A stretch of 64,000 bases of DNA from Endomychus coccineus (lineage: Eukaryota > Arthropoda > Insecta > Coleoptera > Endomychidae), in contig OY294068.1 in NCBI GenBank assembly GCA_958510875.1, forward strand, positions 78,487,978 through 78,551,977, in the 5' to 3' direction. Position 1 is the stretch's first letter; the number at the start of each line of letters is the position of its first letter. This document shows positions 29,276 to 41,399 of the stretch, one piece after another. The translations under genes were made by a program, and so were the position numbers. Under the pieces are notes generated by a model. That model did not search any database. It was not told where the DNA came from and worked only from the letters and a program-made list of their open reading frames with translations.

Positions 29276-30448
29276 TTGAAATTTGATGAATCGATTCGAA
29301 AAGCCGAGTACAGATCGATTACACCATTCGTCAAGGCGTTCAATAACAGCGATATCATAGAGTTTGGAATAAATCAAGTAGACGCTTTTTTTGCTATGAA
29401 AGATACTCTGTTGGCGATCAAAGGGAAAATCGAAGTTAATGGAGTGGGGAATGTAATATTGGTACCTAATTATGGGCCTTTCCTTTTCGACTAGTGTTCC
29501 TAAAGCGAGAGCGGTAGAGACATCGAAACTGTACGTGACCCTGGAATAGTTAGCGCTGTGCGAGGATTCACATGTTATTCTCCCACAGATTCGACGCATA
29601 TGTCTATAGCCAGCTGGACTTATCCGGAAGAAAGTGTTATATTGAACGCAACAAAGTCGTTCAGTTTACTCATCCCACTCAAGCATATTTTCAACATTTT
29701 CAACGATTACACCCGAACCACGTTCGGACGACAAACGATTCGGTTGGTACGTGCTCGAAACGATAACGATTGCGTTATAATTGAGAACGCAGCTACCACA
29801 GTCAAATTTCTGATTGATAGTATAGAATTGAAGGTGAAATATATCTATACCAACGATCTAATCAGAGAGAAGCTATTGCGATCCATCAAGAGCGATTCTC
29901 TTGTTCTATTCGCTTTCCGGAAGTGGGAGCTACACGAGTTGCCTGCCATAACGGCCGATGCGAAGAGAGAAATATGGGCTGTGAAAACTAGCGCGTCCGT
30001 CGAAAAACCACGGTATGTTATCGTATTTTTCCAAACCGATAAACGTAACAATGTGAAAGCTAATCCTACAATATTCGATCATGTGGATACATCAAGTATC
30101 CGCTTATCGCTGAACGGAGAGTATTGGCCTAACGAACGGATGAACTTGGACTTTGCCAAGGAAGATTTCGTTCTATCCCACCACAACTATACCGATTTCT
30201 ATCCTAGCTACACGAATTCCACAACAAAACATCCCATATTGGCTTATGATAAATTCAAAAAACGCGCACTTTACATCATCGATTGTTCTAGACAAGAGGG
30301 GGCGGTAAAATCATCAACAGTCGACATACGATTGGAGATTGAAGCAGATAAAGGATTTCCAGCCAACACCAAGGCATATTGCATCATCATTCACGATTGC
30401 TTGATGGGATACTACCCCCTCACCGAAATTGTCAAGAGTCTCAATTAA
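29276..30448 (+). pseudogene. Polinton major capsid protein-like gene (PY, double jelly-roll), frameshifted
   Basis: Two frames make up the gene. 29276-29494 encodes an N-terminal strand-rich part (FNNSDIIEFGINQVDAFF, IEV-type strand). 29558-30448 encodes 296 codons with WELHELPAITADAKREIW, EKPRYVIVFFQTDKRNN and LYIIDCSRQEGAVKSSTVDI, blocks typical of the capsid-like protein of insect Polintons. A stop and frameshift lie between 29494 and 29560. In virus-like Polintons this protein would form the shell; this copy is inactive. It lies head-to-tail with the exonuclease-like gene. The assignment rests on remembered block order. Confidence 0.78.
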
Positions 30449-30996
30449 ACATCAGTCAGTCTAAATCGAAACTTCAAGCGAATCGCATCAGGAGAATCGC
30501 ATTAGTTGACATTCAGGGGTTCTTCATTGACGATGCCTTCCATCCAAAAGAAATGTGTATACAAATTGGATTCAAACATCATTATTCCTTATTCAAACCG
30601 CACACATATTATTCATCGCTAAATGCAAAGGAGCGAAAATCCGTATGGTATTTACAAAAGTCTTATCATGGACTCGATTATGTATCTGGGAATGTGGATT
30701 ATGAAGAAATAAATAATATTCTTGAATCGATTCTCCTGTGTGCAGTCGACTACATTTATGTCCGAGGACACCAAATAGCCGAATTTTTGAGAAGGAAGTG
30801 TATAGAATTAGATATTCACCCACACATCGTAGATGTTCATAGTTTCGATGGTACTCAATGTGAAACGGGGAAATTCGAGCAAACGAACAATTTGACCTGT
30901 CTGAATCATCGTAATGACGGTGGAAAATACATGTGTGCAGTTCACCATGTGGATAAATTACAGCAGTTGTTTCTGAATGTAATACTACCTAAATGA
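30449..30996 (+). pseudogene. Exonuclease-like (RNase H-fold?) Polinton gene, full-length copy, start uncertain
   Basis: An open frame of about 180 codons with RIALVDIQGFFIDDAFHPKE near the N-terminus, HGLDYVSGNVDYEEI, a YIYVRGHQIAEFLRRKCIE helix, and CLNHRNDGGKYMCAVHHVD near the end. The 'VDxQGF...YVKGxxKxxxL' arrangement recalls a protein common in arthropod Polinton-like elements with an RNase H-like fold; the acidic residue that usually follows the first Asp is Gln here, so activity is doubtful. The frame is open upstream of the capsid stop but has no ATG before residue 30 or so, so its start is lost or spliced. Its 3' half is inside the right TIR. Confidence 0.5.
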
Positions 30997-31124
30997 TATG
31001 TATTTTATTCTGAAATATCATTATTATCAATCTTTTGTTTGTTTTAATAAAACACCTCCTTTATATAATAATTATTATTTATTCAAATGGTAAATAGCTT
31101 TCTTCACATTTTTAACAAACATTT

Positions 31125-31692
31125 TCAATAATAACACTGATAAAATAAAATAACATACAAAATTGCGAAAATTTTAGGGATTTCTTCTTCTATTGCAGAC
31201 GATGTGAGTGTAGATGTCTTTTGTACGAGATGTGGTATACATGATGATTGTCGGATCATTTGCCATTCAGCCATACCCCCCTCACTTCGATCGAAGAATA
31301 AGAGTTTAGGTTTATAGTGCCTCGTTGTACGATTGTCTTGTGGGATGTTAAATGTGAATACCTCCAATTGGTTATCGTTGATTTTTTGAAAATTCATCGG
31401 AATCCATTCGGTACGGTTACACTCCCCACCACCACCGCCGACATCCTTCAGACAAATATATATGCGTTCAACGTGTTGGGGAACGTTCGCGTATAGAATA
31501 CCATCCAGAATTGTGGTTAGAATCACAAAATTTGTTTTTAACACCCCCATCCTCACTTTTTACACTTAATTTGTTCAGCAGTCTTATAACTTTAAATTTA
31601 TCTGCGTGAAAATCCAAGTCACTTCTTAGTTTATGAACTTTTTCCACGAATTCGCAAAGTCTGCGTGTGTATTCTTCAAAAGATATATGCAT
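31125..31692 (-). pseudogene. Two overlapping ORFs of unknown function in the Polinton TIR (right copy)
   Basis: Inverse copy of 23717-24284: ORF 31692-31468 (74 codons) and ORF 31556-31125 (143 codons), with a handful of replacements (for example SEWYS to SGWYS, HYKLKVL to HYKPKLL, EGDMA to EGGMA). Both frames are intact to the same ends as in the left copy. Confidence 0.45.
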
Positions 31693-31786
31693 AATGATAT
31701 ATTTGTAGATATCTATATTATTATTTTAAGAGCCACAGAACATCTTCCTTCGTAACACCCACCACTTTGAAGTCTGCGAACGCTCC

Positions 31787-32092
31787 CTAAATCTCTCGGA
31801 ACTCGATTTTTCCTGCTGGATTCGATTTCCCAAAATGTTCCTCTCCTCTATAAATCAATCCTATACGTTGTTTTTCATTGATGCGATCCAACAGAGGTTT
31901 TAGTAGTGGTGTTAAACGTTTTGGGAGGAAAACACTAAAATAGTCAATCTCTGCTAGCACAGATTCTCCAAACCGGGTGTTGACAATTTTTGCATAAGTT
32001 ATCTTATAAACTTTACCTTCTTCGAGCTGGTTAACTTTTTTCGTAGGTAATCTCTGTAATAGAGAACACGAGTTTAATGCTTCCATGCTCAT
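31787..32092 (-). CDS. Small Polinton TIR protein, possible OB-fold protein (right copy)
   Basis: 101 codons, same length and frame as 23317-23622, starting MSMEALNSC. Replacements include NTQFG to NTRFG, IDDFGVF to IDYFSVF, KQCIG to KQRIG and PAAKI to PAGKI. That both copies remain open suggests recent copying or some constraint. The leader 32031-32366 contains short repeats and mirrors 23043-23378. Confidence 0.55.
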   Translation of the reverse strand: MSMEALNSCSLLQRLPTKKVNQLEEGKVYKITYAKIVNTRFGESVLAEIDYFSVFLPKRLTPLLKPLLDRINEKQRIGLIYRGEEHFGKSNPAGKIEFREI

Positions 32093-33221
32093 TATGATAT
32101 GAATATCTATAACAAGGATAAATATTACTCAAAAGAATTCGGTATATTTCCAAAACATCGATCGAGAAAACAATAGTGGTAATAATCGGTGTGAATCTGA
32201 GTGTACAATAGTAAGTAAATGTAATAATCGGTGTGAATTTAAGTGAAGAGCTATCTTGTTGACATGAAGTTAATTTGAAATGTACCAATTTGAAATGAAA
32301 GTTCCCTAAATCGAGTTTATTATCATACGAATCATATTCATTTGAAGTTAATTTGAAATATATCAACTTGAAATGAGAGTTTTCTCAATCAAATAATAAT
32401 AATATAGACTTACCTCAAATTGCGCCACACAAAAAACGAGTTGCTCGTTAGAGAATCAAATGTGAAATGATTAAATTATATCCGAGACAATACCATTTCC
32501 ACCTTCTTATCAACGCTGCGCGCGATTCCTACAGTTGCCTACGTGACACATTCCCACGATAATTTGCTAAGTTATCAATATCAGCACAGGAAACAAGTTT
32601 ACGTTTTCATTTTGTTGTTGACAGGAAACCTCATTGATAAGATTAATATTTCAAACTAAGCATTTCTCGTAGATAAAATATCAACCGCATACAATCAGTT
32701 GGTTGCAAAACAAAGTGTTATCTGTTTCCGTTTAAAATTGAATACAATGGCTCTATTATCTACCACACATTCTACTAGTTACGACTTGTTGTTGACAGGA
32801 AACCTCATTGATAAGATTAATATTTCAAACTAAGCATTTCTAATTATAAGTAGATAAAATTCAAACAACCAAACTCGCAATCACTGATAACGCTATCTAC
32901 CCGATAACACTATCTAACTGATAACCCTAATTACACACACTGGATGCCGATCGCCAGACCAGGTGACTCACAATCACTGATAACGCTATCTAGCCGATAA
33001 CGTTATCTACCCGATAACACTAATTACACACACTGGATGCCCATCCGGGTGACTCACAATCACTGATAAGGCTATCTAGCCGATAACGTTATCTACCTGA
33101 TAACACACATCGCCAGCACAGACCGGAAGTGGAGACATGATAATTACAAACATCGGAGCACAGACCGGAAGTGACGTCACACTTCCTGGTCCAAAGGTAG
33201 CCCACTGTATCTACTAACGTG

Positions 33222-33741
33222 CATTAATTTTTATTAGCCATTTGTTTAATCCCCAACTTTCAGACTATATTGCTTTTAATATTGCCCGGCGAATGACTGA
33301 CTTGATTTTTTAAATTTTGAAATGAAACTACAAATTGAGTCCATGTTTAGAAATCGATTATGTTTTTAAAATTAGTTTGAGACAGAGTGTTCCATTCACA
33401 AAAAAGTGTATATTCTACCTTGCCATCTATTAATTATTTTTAGAATTGGCCATCTTAAGGTCTCAAATCCTCAAATAAAGCGCAAACCGCTCAAATGCAC
33501 TCACGAAAATCAATGAATTACTTTCAAATAACCTATTCACCTAGTATTCCTAAATATATATAAAATTTTTCCAAGTTAACCTACGATAACGTCACCTACA
33601 CTATTAGAAGCAAGAAATGTATATTCAGCCGGTGTTTCACTGTGATCACATTGAATTCGACTCAGACTAATATGTTTATTGTTCTGAGGAATTCGGCACA
33701 TCAACTTTAAATGCGCTCGCCGCTAGGAGCATTAGAATGAC
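33222..33741. other. Flank of the Polinton, nothing seen
   Basis: AT-rich sequence, no ORF or repeat recognised. Confidence 0.4.
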
Positions 33742-34131
33742 TTGTTATCAACGAGTTATGCCGAGTTACACCTCGAAATTGCACCTCCTTTCAAATTTCC
33801 TCTTAACTTTCCAAAAACCCCGATATTCACATGTATCTATAAGTCGAATAATCGAACTTTTGTTTATGACTTGAAAACAAAAGACGATAGCAAATTTTTG
33901 TTTCCTCCATTGAGTTTGTCTCAAAAAAAGAGATCAGAACCTATAACTGGTTTTGAGATGTCTGCAATTATGAATGGCCATGTAAATTGTTTCTTAGCAC
34001 AAAGTTTAATAAAAATATTTGCTCACCGTATGTATTTATTGGGGTGCCGTTCGCTGCATATAGTTTATAAGGTTGAGTCTTTTGAAGCCTATTTGGAGGG
34101 CAAACTGTTATACCTGCATCCGTCTCAATAA
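33742..34131 (+). CDS. Hypothetical ORF, 129 codons or shorter
   Basis: An open frame with KFPLNFPKTPIFTCIYKS, then FVYDLKTKDDSKFLFPPL, and a C-terminal half containing ITGFEMSAIMNGHVNCFLA. The first codon is not ATG; the first true Met lies deep inside (MSAIMNG). It may be an exon or a fragment of an element's gene. Composition is not low-complexity and the frame ends in TAA at 34131. I recognise no family and the neighbours give no clue. Confidence 0.25.
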   Translation: MLSTSYAELHLEIAPPFKFPLNFPKTPIFTCIYKSNNRTFVYDLKTKDDSKFLFPPLSLSQKKRSEPITGFEMSAIMNGHVNCFLAQSLIKIFAHRMYLLGCRSLHIVYKVESFEAYLEGKLLYLHPSQ

Positions 34132-34339
34132 AAAAATTTAAATTATTTGCTTTATCATATCAATCAAACGAATAGAATTGAAACCATTAATGCTGGTCGT
34201 TTGGCATACACTTAGATTTGGTGGTACTCCAGTTTTTTTTTTTAATAATTACATGGTGGTGTGCATTTATTAGAATTTTTACCGACTTTGATACCAGCAG
34301 TATCATCGTTTGGTCTGTACCTTGAATTTAATTTGCAGC

Positions 34340-35015
34340 GGGAGCGATATCGATGAGGAGTTTAGAGCGATGAGATCTTGAAGAGAAAGAACTAATAGCT
34401 GCACTAAGGGCTCCGATTTGTTGTTACAGTTGGGTAAAACGAGAGTCATCTGTAGTGGCATTGTTAGGTGTTACGGACAAAATTGATTTTGAACTGACAT
34501 GTTCTACAATTTTGTCGGCCATCACCGCAAATTTGTCCAAGTTACTAACTTACTGTCAGCGTGGCTTGAGCTTGACTTGGGAGACCATCCAACCATAGCG
34601 ATTTCAGTACACTGTCATCAAGTTGGGAGCTAGTAAAGTTTCTCATCACTCTCAAGACGTCAGAGGGTCGTTTGCCCCGAAATAAATTTCCGGACAATAC
34701 TTCATGAGTAAATTAACCTTTGTTTCAATATTTTGAACTTTATGGCTGGCAGTTTTTTTCAAAGAGTTCTACAGAACTCTTACGTCACTAATCTTTGTTA
34801 GTACGTTACTTTGAACACTAGCAATAACATGATAATATTTAGTGAAATCTTGAGTTGAGTTGGATGTAATAAATTGAGCTTCAATTATCGAAACCATAGT
34901 TCTGGGTCCGCACGCCAAAATGCTGGAAATTTTACCGATACTCTCGACTTCCTGTACTGGGCTATTTTTGTTGTTATTTGTACCATTATTATTGTTAGAT
35001 TTTGTGTTATCGTCC
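34340..35015 (-). pseudogene. Gypsy-like retrotransposon gag fragment
   Basis: Minus frame from an ATG near 35017 (after an Asn-rich leader) reads MVSIIEAQFITSNSTQDFTK then YYHVIASV, the start of insect Gypsy Gag proteins ('E.QF...IT...TK+YHVIASL'). After a stop near 34769, further frames down to about 34340 contain LRVMRNFTSSQLDDSVLKSL, LWLDGLPSQAQATL and a DKIVEHV stretch, matching the downstream Gag helices. Gag packages the element RNA. No pol or LTR is attached, so this is an isolated decayed fragment. Confidence 0.7.
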
Positions 35016-35159
35016 ATTTTTATCGGGGTTACCAATTGTGGGTGTATCGCATACTTAAAAAAATATATCGGAGGTTGATTTCTTTAAGATTTTCATTGAC
35101 ACAAGATACATTTTATTTCCTTTTACATAACTATTGACAAATTTATATCGTCCCTTGTT

Positions 35160-35582
35160 CTTATCATCTTATCACTAATACATATATGAACCCAGAATTA
35201 TTAAACTATTATATAAAAATATGAACAAATATATAAACTAAATGTGACCTGCATTCCAATACAATATTATATTTCTTTCTGATCTTATTTTTTCCCTGAT
35301 TAGGTCAAGAATGTATTGTGTTATTTTGTCTTGTTTGGGTGTTATTGTCTTCTTGGTCGAGCATTGTGTTAGTCTATTCGTCAAGTTGTTTTATAACGTT
35401 TTTGTGGCTTCTTCAAAGTGTGTCATATTGATTTTGGATAAGGTAAGTTCAGTTTTATTTTAAGTTTTGTCCAGTCCGTGACGTTTATTTCTGTTTTTGT
35501 CTCTGCGACTTTTACTCCCAGCAGTAAGTATATGGGTTTGTGATCGGATTATAGGTCTTTAGTTGTATATATATGTATATAT
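35160..35582 (-). pseudogene. Jockey-type LINE fragment: end of endonuclease domain and linker
   Basis: Minus-strand frames near 35560-35300 read SDHKPIYLLLGVKVAETKT then VTDWTKLKIKLN, the last motif of the AP-endonuclease (SDH) and the following linker. At 35583 it runs into a (TA)n tract. The upstream part of the same domain, ending RPDILDIS, lies 9 kb away at 44548 next to another (TA)n tract, so the two pieces are probably one LINE interrupted by the 35651-44470 element. Confidence 0.65.
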
Positions 35583-35583
35583 T

Positions 35584-35650
<67 letters not shown>
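35583..35650. repeat. (TA)n microsatellite, left flank of the 8.8-kb element
   Basis: About 34 uninterrupted TA units ending directly at the element's CATCTCACTATATTC terminus. Confidence 0.95.
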
Positions 35651-35654
<4 letters not shown>

Positions 35655-35846
35655 TCACTATATTCTGGGCGTCCTTACAAAAACGCGACCCTCAGCGTCC
35701 TGTCCAATTTTGTAACAGGGATTTATAAATTTTTGCGCATATACTCGATGTATCATAAACAGATGTTGCCTCACCAAATTTCAGCAAATTCTATGAAGTC
35801 ATATACACTTCACTATATTCTCAGCGTCCTTTCATAAAAACGAACC

Positions 35847-38800
35847 TTGGCGTCTACAACATATACGAAGCTTTCATATTACAGATTCCTGGGCGTCCCC
35901 ACATATAAAAACTGTTTACATGGCGGATGCCTGAGCGTCCTGCGGCGTTGTCACGATTATGTTCCAATAGCAGTACCGAGTAGAGGCAAGGTAGAAATAT
36001 TCAGGTCCTCCCCGATGCACGAGTGCAATAGACACGGACCGTCAAATCAAAGGACGGTGAAACCGTTAGACAAAGACTTACAACTCCTATGGTACCCGAC
36101 TAGTAAAAGTAGACTGTTTATCTTTTGTGACGCAGAAAAATGAAACATAAGTTTCATCTGTATCAGAAATAAAAAGGGTCATTTCACATTTGTTCTTTGA
36201 ACAAGATTAGTTAATCGTTCAGTTCAGTTCGTCTCCATTTTTCAGTGATATCATTGTAAAAAATTCTAGGTACCTATAAAACAATAATATAACAACTTTG
36301 ATTTTTCGCATAATTCCGAATAGTTTCAGAATTTATCTTTTTTCTTACTTCCCATATCTTTGATAAAAAGTGTATATATCATCAACTTGCTGATCTTACA
36401 TTGAATAACTATAAGCAGGATTCTGAAATAATCGTATCTGTAACTATTTGTAAGACAACATTACAAACAAAATAGAATTTTCTATTTTAAGGACAGAAAA
36501 AAATCGATTATCAGGTACCGGCAAGAAAAGCAGCATCCTTCTTTGAAAAAATATTTGGATTCTTCAGAAACAAATGTTTTTCTGAGATTACCGATGATGC
36601 TTCCAGCAGATGTTCTTCCCGCTGTACTATCTGATGACCCTGTAGAATGCCCATTTAATAATTACATCAGCAGATGCAAGATTCCCAACCGAAAAAGAAC
36701 ACTGTAAAATGACAAAATAGAATTACCCAATAAATAAAATAAATTAAATAAAGTTTTGCTAAATTTTTTTACCAGACCATTGCCAAAGGAGAAAATGTTG
36801 TGAGTGAATGGCCCATTCATTCTACAAGAAGATATATGGTTGAAGTTTCTGTTGCAAACTTTTTGGCAAGTGTTTAACAGACTCGTCCAATAAGGAGAAT
36901 TGTTCTGAATGGAAACATTTGTCACTAGTACTATATAGACACAAAAAGAGTAACTATCATGCATACAATTTCGGATCTTGGTTGATTTTCTTAACTATAA
37001 TATGAATGGGAGTAGATCATTTACGTTCACTTGATGTACAACAAAATTTAATCAATACAGTTTTTATGTCCACAATGTCTAGCTTCACTTGGTACATCTA
37101 CCAAACTGTATGAAAATAATGATGAACATTTCTTGAAATAGGCAAGTTTTCAAAATTTAATTCTTTAATGGAGCAACATTACAAAAGTAATGACAACCAA
37201 TAATACACCCGAACATTTCTTATGAATTTCTTCATAATAGATGAAGCCACTTCAATGAGTTAAAATATTTTTTTTTTATTTTTGGATACACTAAAAAAAC
37301 GTCCAGCTTAACTGAAATCTCCAGAAAATCGGCTGACAATTTATCATTAGATTTGGAAGATGAAGCACGTCAAGAATTTGATGTTTATTGCGAAAGACTT
37401 ATTTGATGAAATTTGATGTTTAAAATATCACGAATAGTCCATTAAATGAAGGTTTTTACCCACGGATTTTTAAGAGTGCTTCTTTATTTACGAAACTTGG
37501 CGAGTAGGTTCAGGGCGTATCCCATATTGCTTGTGATCAGTAAGGATGACCGCCTTCACGTGCCCCTAGGAAAAAAAGATCAAAAAATGATCGAAATTGA
37601 AAATAAATAATATTTTCGTATTTTTCGGATCCAAATGCAATATTTCCGAAAAACGCAGTCTTCTCGAGTTGAAGGGGCTCTGAAAAAAATCGAGCAAAAC
37701 ATAAATCGGCTAATAATTAGTTGAATCAAAAAATTTTATAATTGGAAGTTGAATTTTTTGTTACCATAAATTTTCTTCCCGGCCAATATTTCGAGAGATA
37801 TTCCAAAACAAACGAAAAAAGTCCAGTCCAAAGGTTGAGAAAGTAGCCAAGGACGTTTTTAAAATATCCTAAAAATTTGAGCACATATGACCCCCAATGA
37901 ACATTTTTTCATTCTTGGCAGTAATTCCAAGGATAGTAACGATTTTTCAGCGGATATTTGAAATTGGGCAGCTTCCATTAAAATTACGATAGAACGCGTT
38001 CTATTCGTTCGATTCTTACGAAATTTGAATTTTGTCTTGTTTCTTGTTCACTGGTTATGAATCCTTCGAGGAAATTTGAAAATTCGAAATGTCGGAACCG
38101 AATTGGACTCTGTCCGTATTGGGACCTTACGAACATGATAAAAATAATTTTATCGTGGTATGTTATGACTCAAAATAAAATTTTTTGATATTGTTACTGT
38201 CGTCTCTACGTTTGCTCATTCTACTGTTCGGAATATTGCAATTTAGGTATTGTTATAGGCTTATAAGCTTATTTAATTTTATCAATATTTTTTTTATGGG
38301 ACACTTATATTCGATCAATATTTTGATATTTTCTGGAAATTTCTTTAAAAATTGACTTTAGATCAGATCAGGTCCAAATGTATGTAACCTAAAGGTATTA
38401 TTATTATTTGAGAAGAGTATAGATACCCAAAAAAACCTAAATTTTCGTTGTTTCAATTGAAGAAGTCTCAAGAAAATATTCTTATGAATAGTCATTGTGG
38501 GACATCCTGTGTGCTGATATGATGTATAAGTGTGATTATTATGTTTGAAAGATTCTTCGCGATAGCAATAACCTAACACACCAAAATACTTATCATACTT
38601 TGAGATCATCGATTAATATTTAATATTATGGTGTTTTCAAATTAAGTATAAGTACCAAATTTTGAGATACACTTCAAGATTAGTGTTTCTCGTAACTCAT
38701 CATTTCCTTTCTGTCAGAGCTATCAAGGTGAAAATCTATATCATCAATGCTTTCCAGTTTTAATTAATTTTTTTTAAATACTTTGACTACATGAGAGGGA

Positions 38801-38849
38801 AACCTATAATGTTCCAAGAAGATCATGTGAGTCAGCAGTGGAATGTAGA
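35847..38849. other. Interior of the TIR element, no recognisable gene
   Basis: An ORF at 35847-36143 lies over the subterminal repeats and has no family resemblance. 37250-38150 is AT-rich with phrases like those at 2471-3223 and 28340-28830 (TTTTTCG, AAAAATTTTG), probably an old noncoding repeat. Nothing else is supported. Confidence 0.35.
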
Positions 38850-39640
38850 GACGGAAGATAGGCATTCGTTCTTTTCTTGGAAGTTTGGAGGTTATAGGCA
38901 TAAGGAAAAACTACCTACCTAGTTGAGCCCATCGTGCACCCCGTGATAAGAAGTTTATTCTCTTCTAGCACGTTGTTCTGGGGGCCGTTTTGCTTCGCCG
39001 ATGTAACGGTGCCTGAAAGATGTCAAAGCAGGGCATTCTAACAGGATGTGAGGGGCAGTTTCTTCCACCTCTCTGTTTCACCTACATTATAGGATCATCT
39101 GCGATACCCATAGTATAGAGGTGTTTGTTACGATGACAATGACTCGTTAGGATTCCAGTCATCTCTCTGATGTCCCTTCTGTTCAGAGAAAGGAGTTTCT
39201 TTGATAGCCTAGGTACAGGCTCATTGATAAATAGCTTGGCCTGCCTCATACGTAATGATCTTGCCACAAGTCAGAGCACTCTTTGTACAGTTGACTCAGA
39301 AGTACAAGATCCCCATGCATTTTGATACAACGACCATTGGCTCCTGTCAGACAGGGACGCCAGATGACCCCCGCCTGGTCAGGCAGTAAGCCATTTCAGT
39401 TCCTTCAACTCGACTGTATCCAGGGACCCAGATGAGTTGACTTTATTTTCTTGGCTGGTTCAGCCAGTGAATCCCTGCATTATTTGTCAAGTCTTGATGT
39501 GACTCTAGGTGACTTGAGAGCGCCCAGGGCAGACCGGCTGTCTGTGCAAATATATATTTGCTCCTATTTACATAGTTTCTTCGCAGATTTTCCATGGCGC
39601 AAGTCAATATAGCGTAGACCTTCTGATGAACTCCCGTCAT
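38850..39640 (-). pseudogene. LINE ribonuclease H domain and C-terminus (I/R1-like), fragment
   Basis: Minus frame 39640-39443 begins MTGVHQKVYAILTCAMENLR and contains the start of the RNase H fold. A second frame has LIWVPGYSRVEGTEMAYCL, the 'WVPGHSGIxGNExAD' motif with its catalytic region. Frame 39267-39082 reads RDIREMTGILTSHCHRNKHL, and further down PHILLECPALTSFRHRYIG, the usual zinc-knuckle-like tail of such LINEs. The domain removes RNA from hybrids during retrotransposition. Stops and frameshifts throughout; no RT is attached. Confidence 0.78.
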
Positions 39641-39884
39641 TGGAATATCTATAGAAAAGGGTATGAGCTAACACCAGACTATAGTCTGGATCCTCATTCT
39701 CAATTAAGATGGCGTCGACTTACGGTGTCGGTGATCTCGATGGTGAAGAGAAAGTGGAAAAAAGGTGAAAAAAGCGAAATTCTGATGAAATGTTGTAGTA
39801 TATGTCTGTATAATTTGTTATGGTATTTTACACAAAACTTATACAAAAAGTAACCCAAAAATCCTATTTCTGAATGGTCAGAAA

Positions 39885-40692
39885 ATGGTAAGTTGCAGTG
39901 AGACAAGTGAGGTCATAAGAAAAAAAGTGGAATTACAGGAGAAAAACAAACTTCTAGAAGCTGAAAATAGGTACTTCAACGGAATAATTGCAGAAATCAG
40001 AGATAGAAACAATATCTTGCACATAAATAATGATTTACTCCTTCAAACGATGAATAACTATGACGAACAGATAATCTACCCACAAAGAGCCGAACAAAAT
40101 ACGATCAAACCAAACCGGAGCAAGGTAGTCAGTGGTTCCAAAAATGTGAACAACCACACAAATTGGTCCCACATCTGCACAAATTGATACTCCAATTCGG
40201 TCTCCAGATTCCGGAAAAGATTATGGAGTTAACAATCACCCAAATGGGCTGATATCGTGCCCATCTGGAATTTTGAAAAAGGTTGGCCCAGGAGAAACAA
40301 AGACGGATACTGACAATCAGATCAAAAATGATGGGTTTCAAAAGGTAAAATGGTGTAAATCAAGAAAAAACGACAAAGACAGATGGATTTTCAGGTGTTC
40401 AAAAAAATTATGGATATACCTACACAAGGTGAAGTGAGAAGCTACTGGAGACGAAATTAAAAGCTACATCAGGAACAAAACTAGATTGGAGGAAGATAAA
40501 ATATGGGTGGAAAAGATTCCCATAACTGACAATGGACTCAGAAAATATGTTGTTCTTGCTCCTCTGCAGAAGAAAGAAGAAACGTACGACTCTTGGTTTT
40601 GTCCAAGTGGAGTTGGCATTAAAAGATTTGACTTTCAGAAACACAAGCAATTTCTTGTGCAGATTAGACAGGATAATGGGGGGAATTTTTGA
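39885..40692 (+). pseudogene. LINE ORF1 (coiled coil and C-terminal domain), frameshifted
   Basis: Frame 39885-40187 has a heptad-like helix (RKKVELQEKNKLLEAENRYF). Frame 40486-40692 has the C-terminal domain, reading SWFCPSGVGIKRFDFQKHKQ, equivalent to the 'FWPxGVxIRxF' ending of ORF1 proteins. Between them the frame is broken near 40190-40480. These proteins coat the LINE RNA. Confidence 0.7.
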
Positions 40693-41180
40693 CATACAAA
40701 CAAGCAGTGGATCAGAAAAATTGTGAAATTAGTATTATACATCAAAACGTGCAGTCAATAGGTAACTGCGTAGACGAGTTGGAAGAGTTGATGTCAGATA
40801 ACGCATACTCCCAAATTCTATGTATCACAGAACACTGGAAAACGGGGGAACAACTAAAAACATTCAGCCTGAAGGATTTCTTCTTGGAGGCAAGTTTCTG
40901 TAGACAAAATGACAATGAGCATGTTGGGACAGCAATATACCTAAGAAGAGGGACTTAGGGCGTAGAATGAGACGAGTTGAAAAATCGTCAATAGAGAATC
41001 AAATTGACTGTGTAGCGAGTGAAGTTATTATCGAAAGAAGAAAAGTGCTTATAGTTTCTAATGACAGGCCTTCAGGTGCAAACGTTGACATATTTTTCTC
41101 TAAATTTGAAGAAATTTTTAATGTGGTATATAATGAGAGAGGAAAGGTTTTAATTACTGGTGACTTCAACATCAATGTTT
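40689..41180 (+). pseudogene. LINE ORF2 endonuclease domain, broken
   Basis: Frame 40689-40958 carries ISIIHQNVQSIGNCVDELEE and QILCITEHWKTGE, the first catalytic motifs. After a frameshift and stop near 40958, frame 40967-41182 continues to VLITGDFNINV, the GDFN motif. Start overlaps the ORF1 stop by a few bases, usual for this group. Confidence 0.8.
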
Positions 41181-41399
41181 AAGAGGAAACAATAGATAAA
41201 TTCAGATTCTGTGATATGATGAACTCAGTCAACATCATCCACAAAATTAATAAGTACACCAGAGTTACACCATCATCTCAATCATGTGTAGATAATATGT
41301 TCACTAATATTAAAGACACACCTCCATATCAGATCACTTCGCACAGAAATTAACATTTTTGACTCAGAGAACCACATGCTCCCATACTTATAGCATATG

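Larger units (their letters stand above)
22340..33215. mobile_element. Polinton/Maverick element, 10.9 kb, defective
   Basis: The element begins AG (22340, AGTAGAGACAGTGGGCTACC) and ends CT (33215), flanked by exact 6-bp duplications AACGTG at 22334-22339 and 33216-33221. AG...CT ends with a 6-bp TSD are the Polinton hallmark. Inverted repeats of 2.4-2.55 kb carry small genes at both ends. Between them lie a retrovirus-like integrase, a capsid gene and two unknown genes. I see no protein-primed DNA polymerase B, packaging ATPase or cysteine protease; about 2.7 kb (26.5-29.2 kb) is noncoding where they might have been. Full elements are usually 15-20 kb, so this is a deletion derivative, with frameshifts and an inversion. 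Confidence 0.93.
30662..33215 (-). repeat. Polinton right terminal inverted repeat (2.55 kb)
   Basis: Inverse copy of 22340-24761. It is longer by a local duplication: a segment ending AAACTAAGCATTTCT occurs twice (about 32615-32670 and 32785-32840), separated by about 100 bases of sequence not in the left arm. Differences between arms are few, so the repeats were homogenised not long before or after insertion. Confidence 0.93.
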
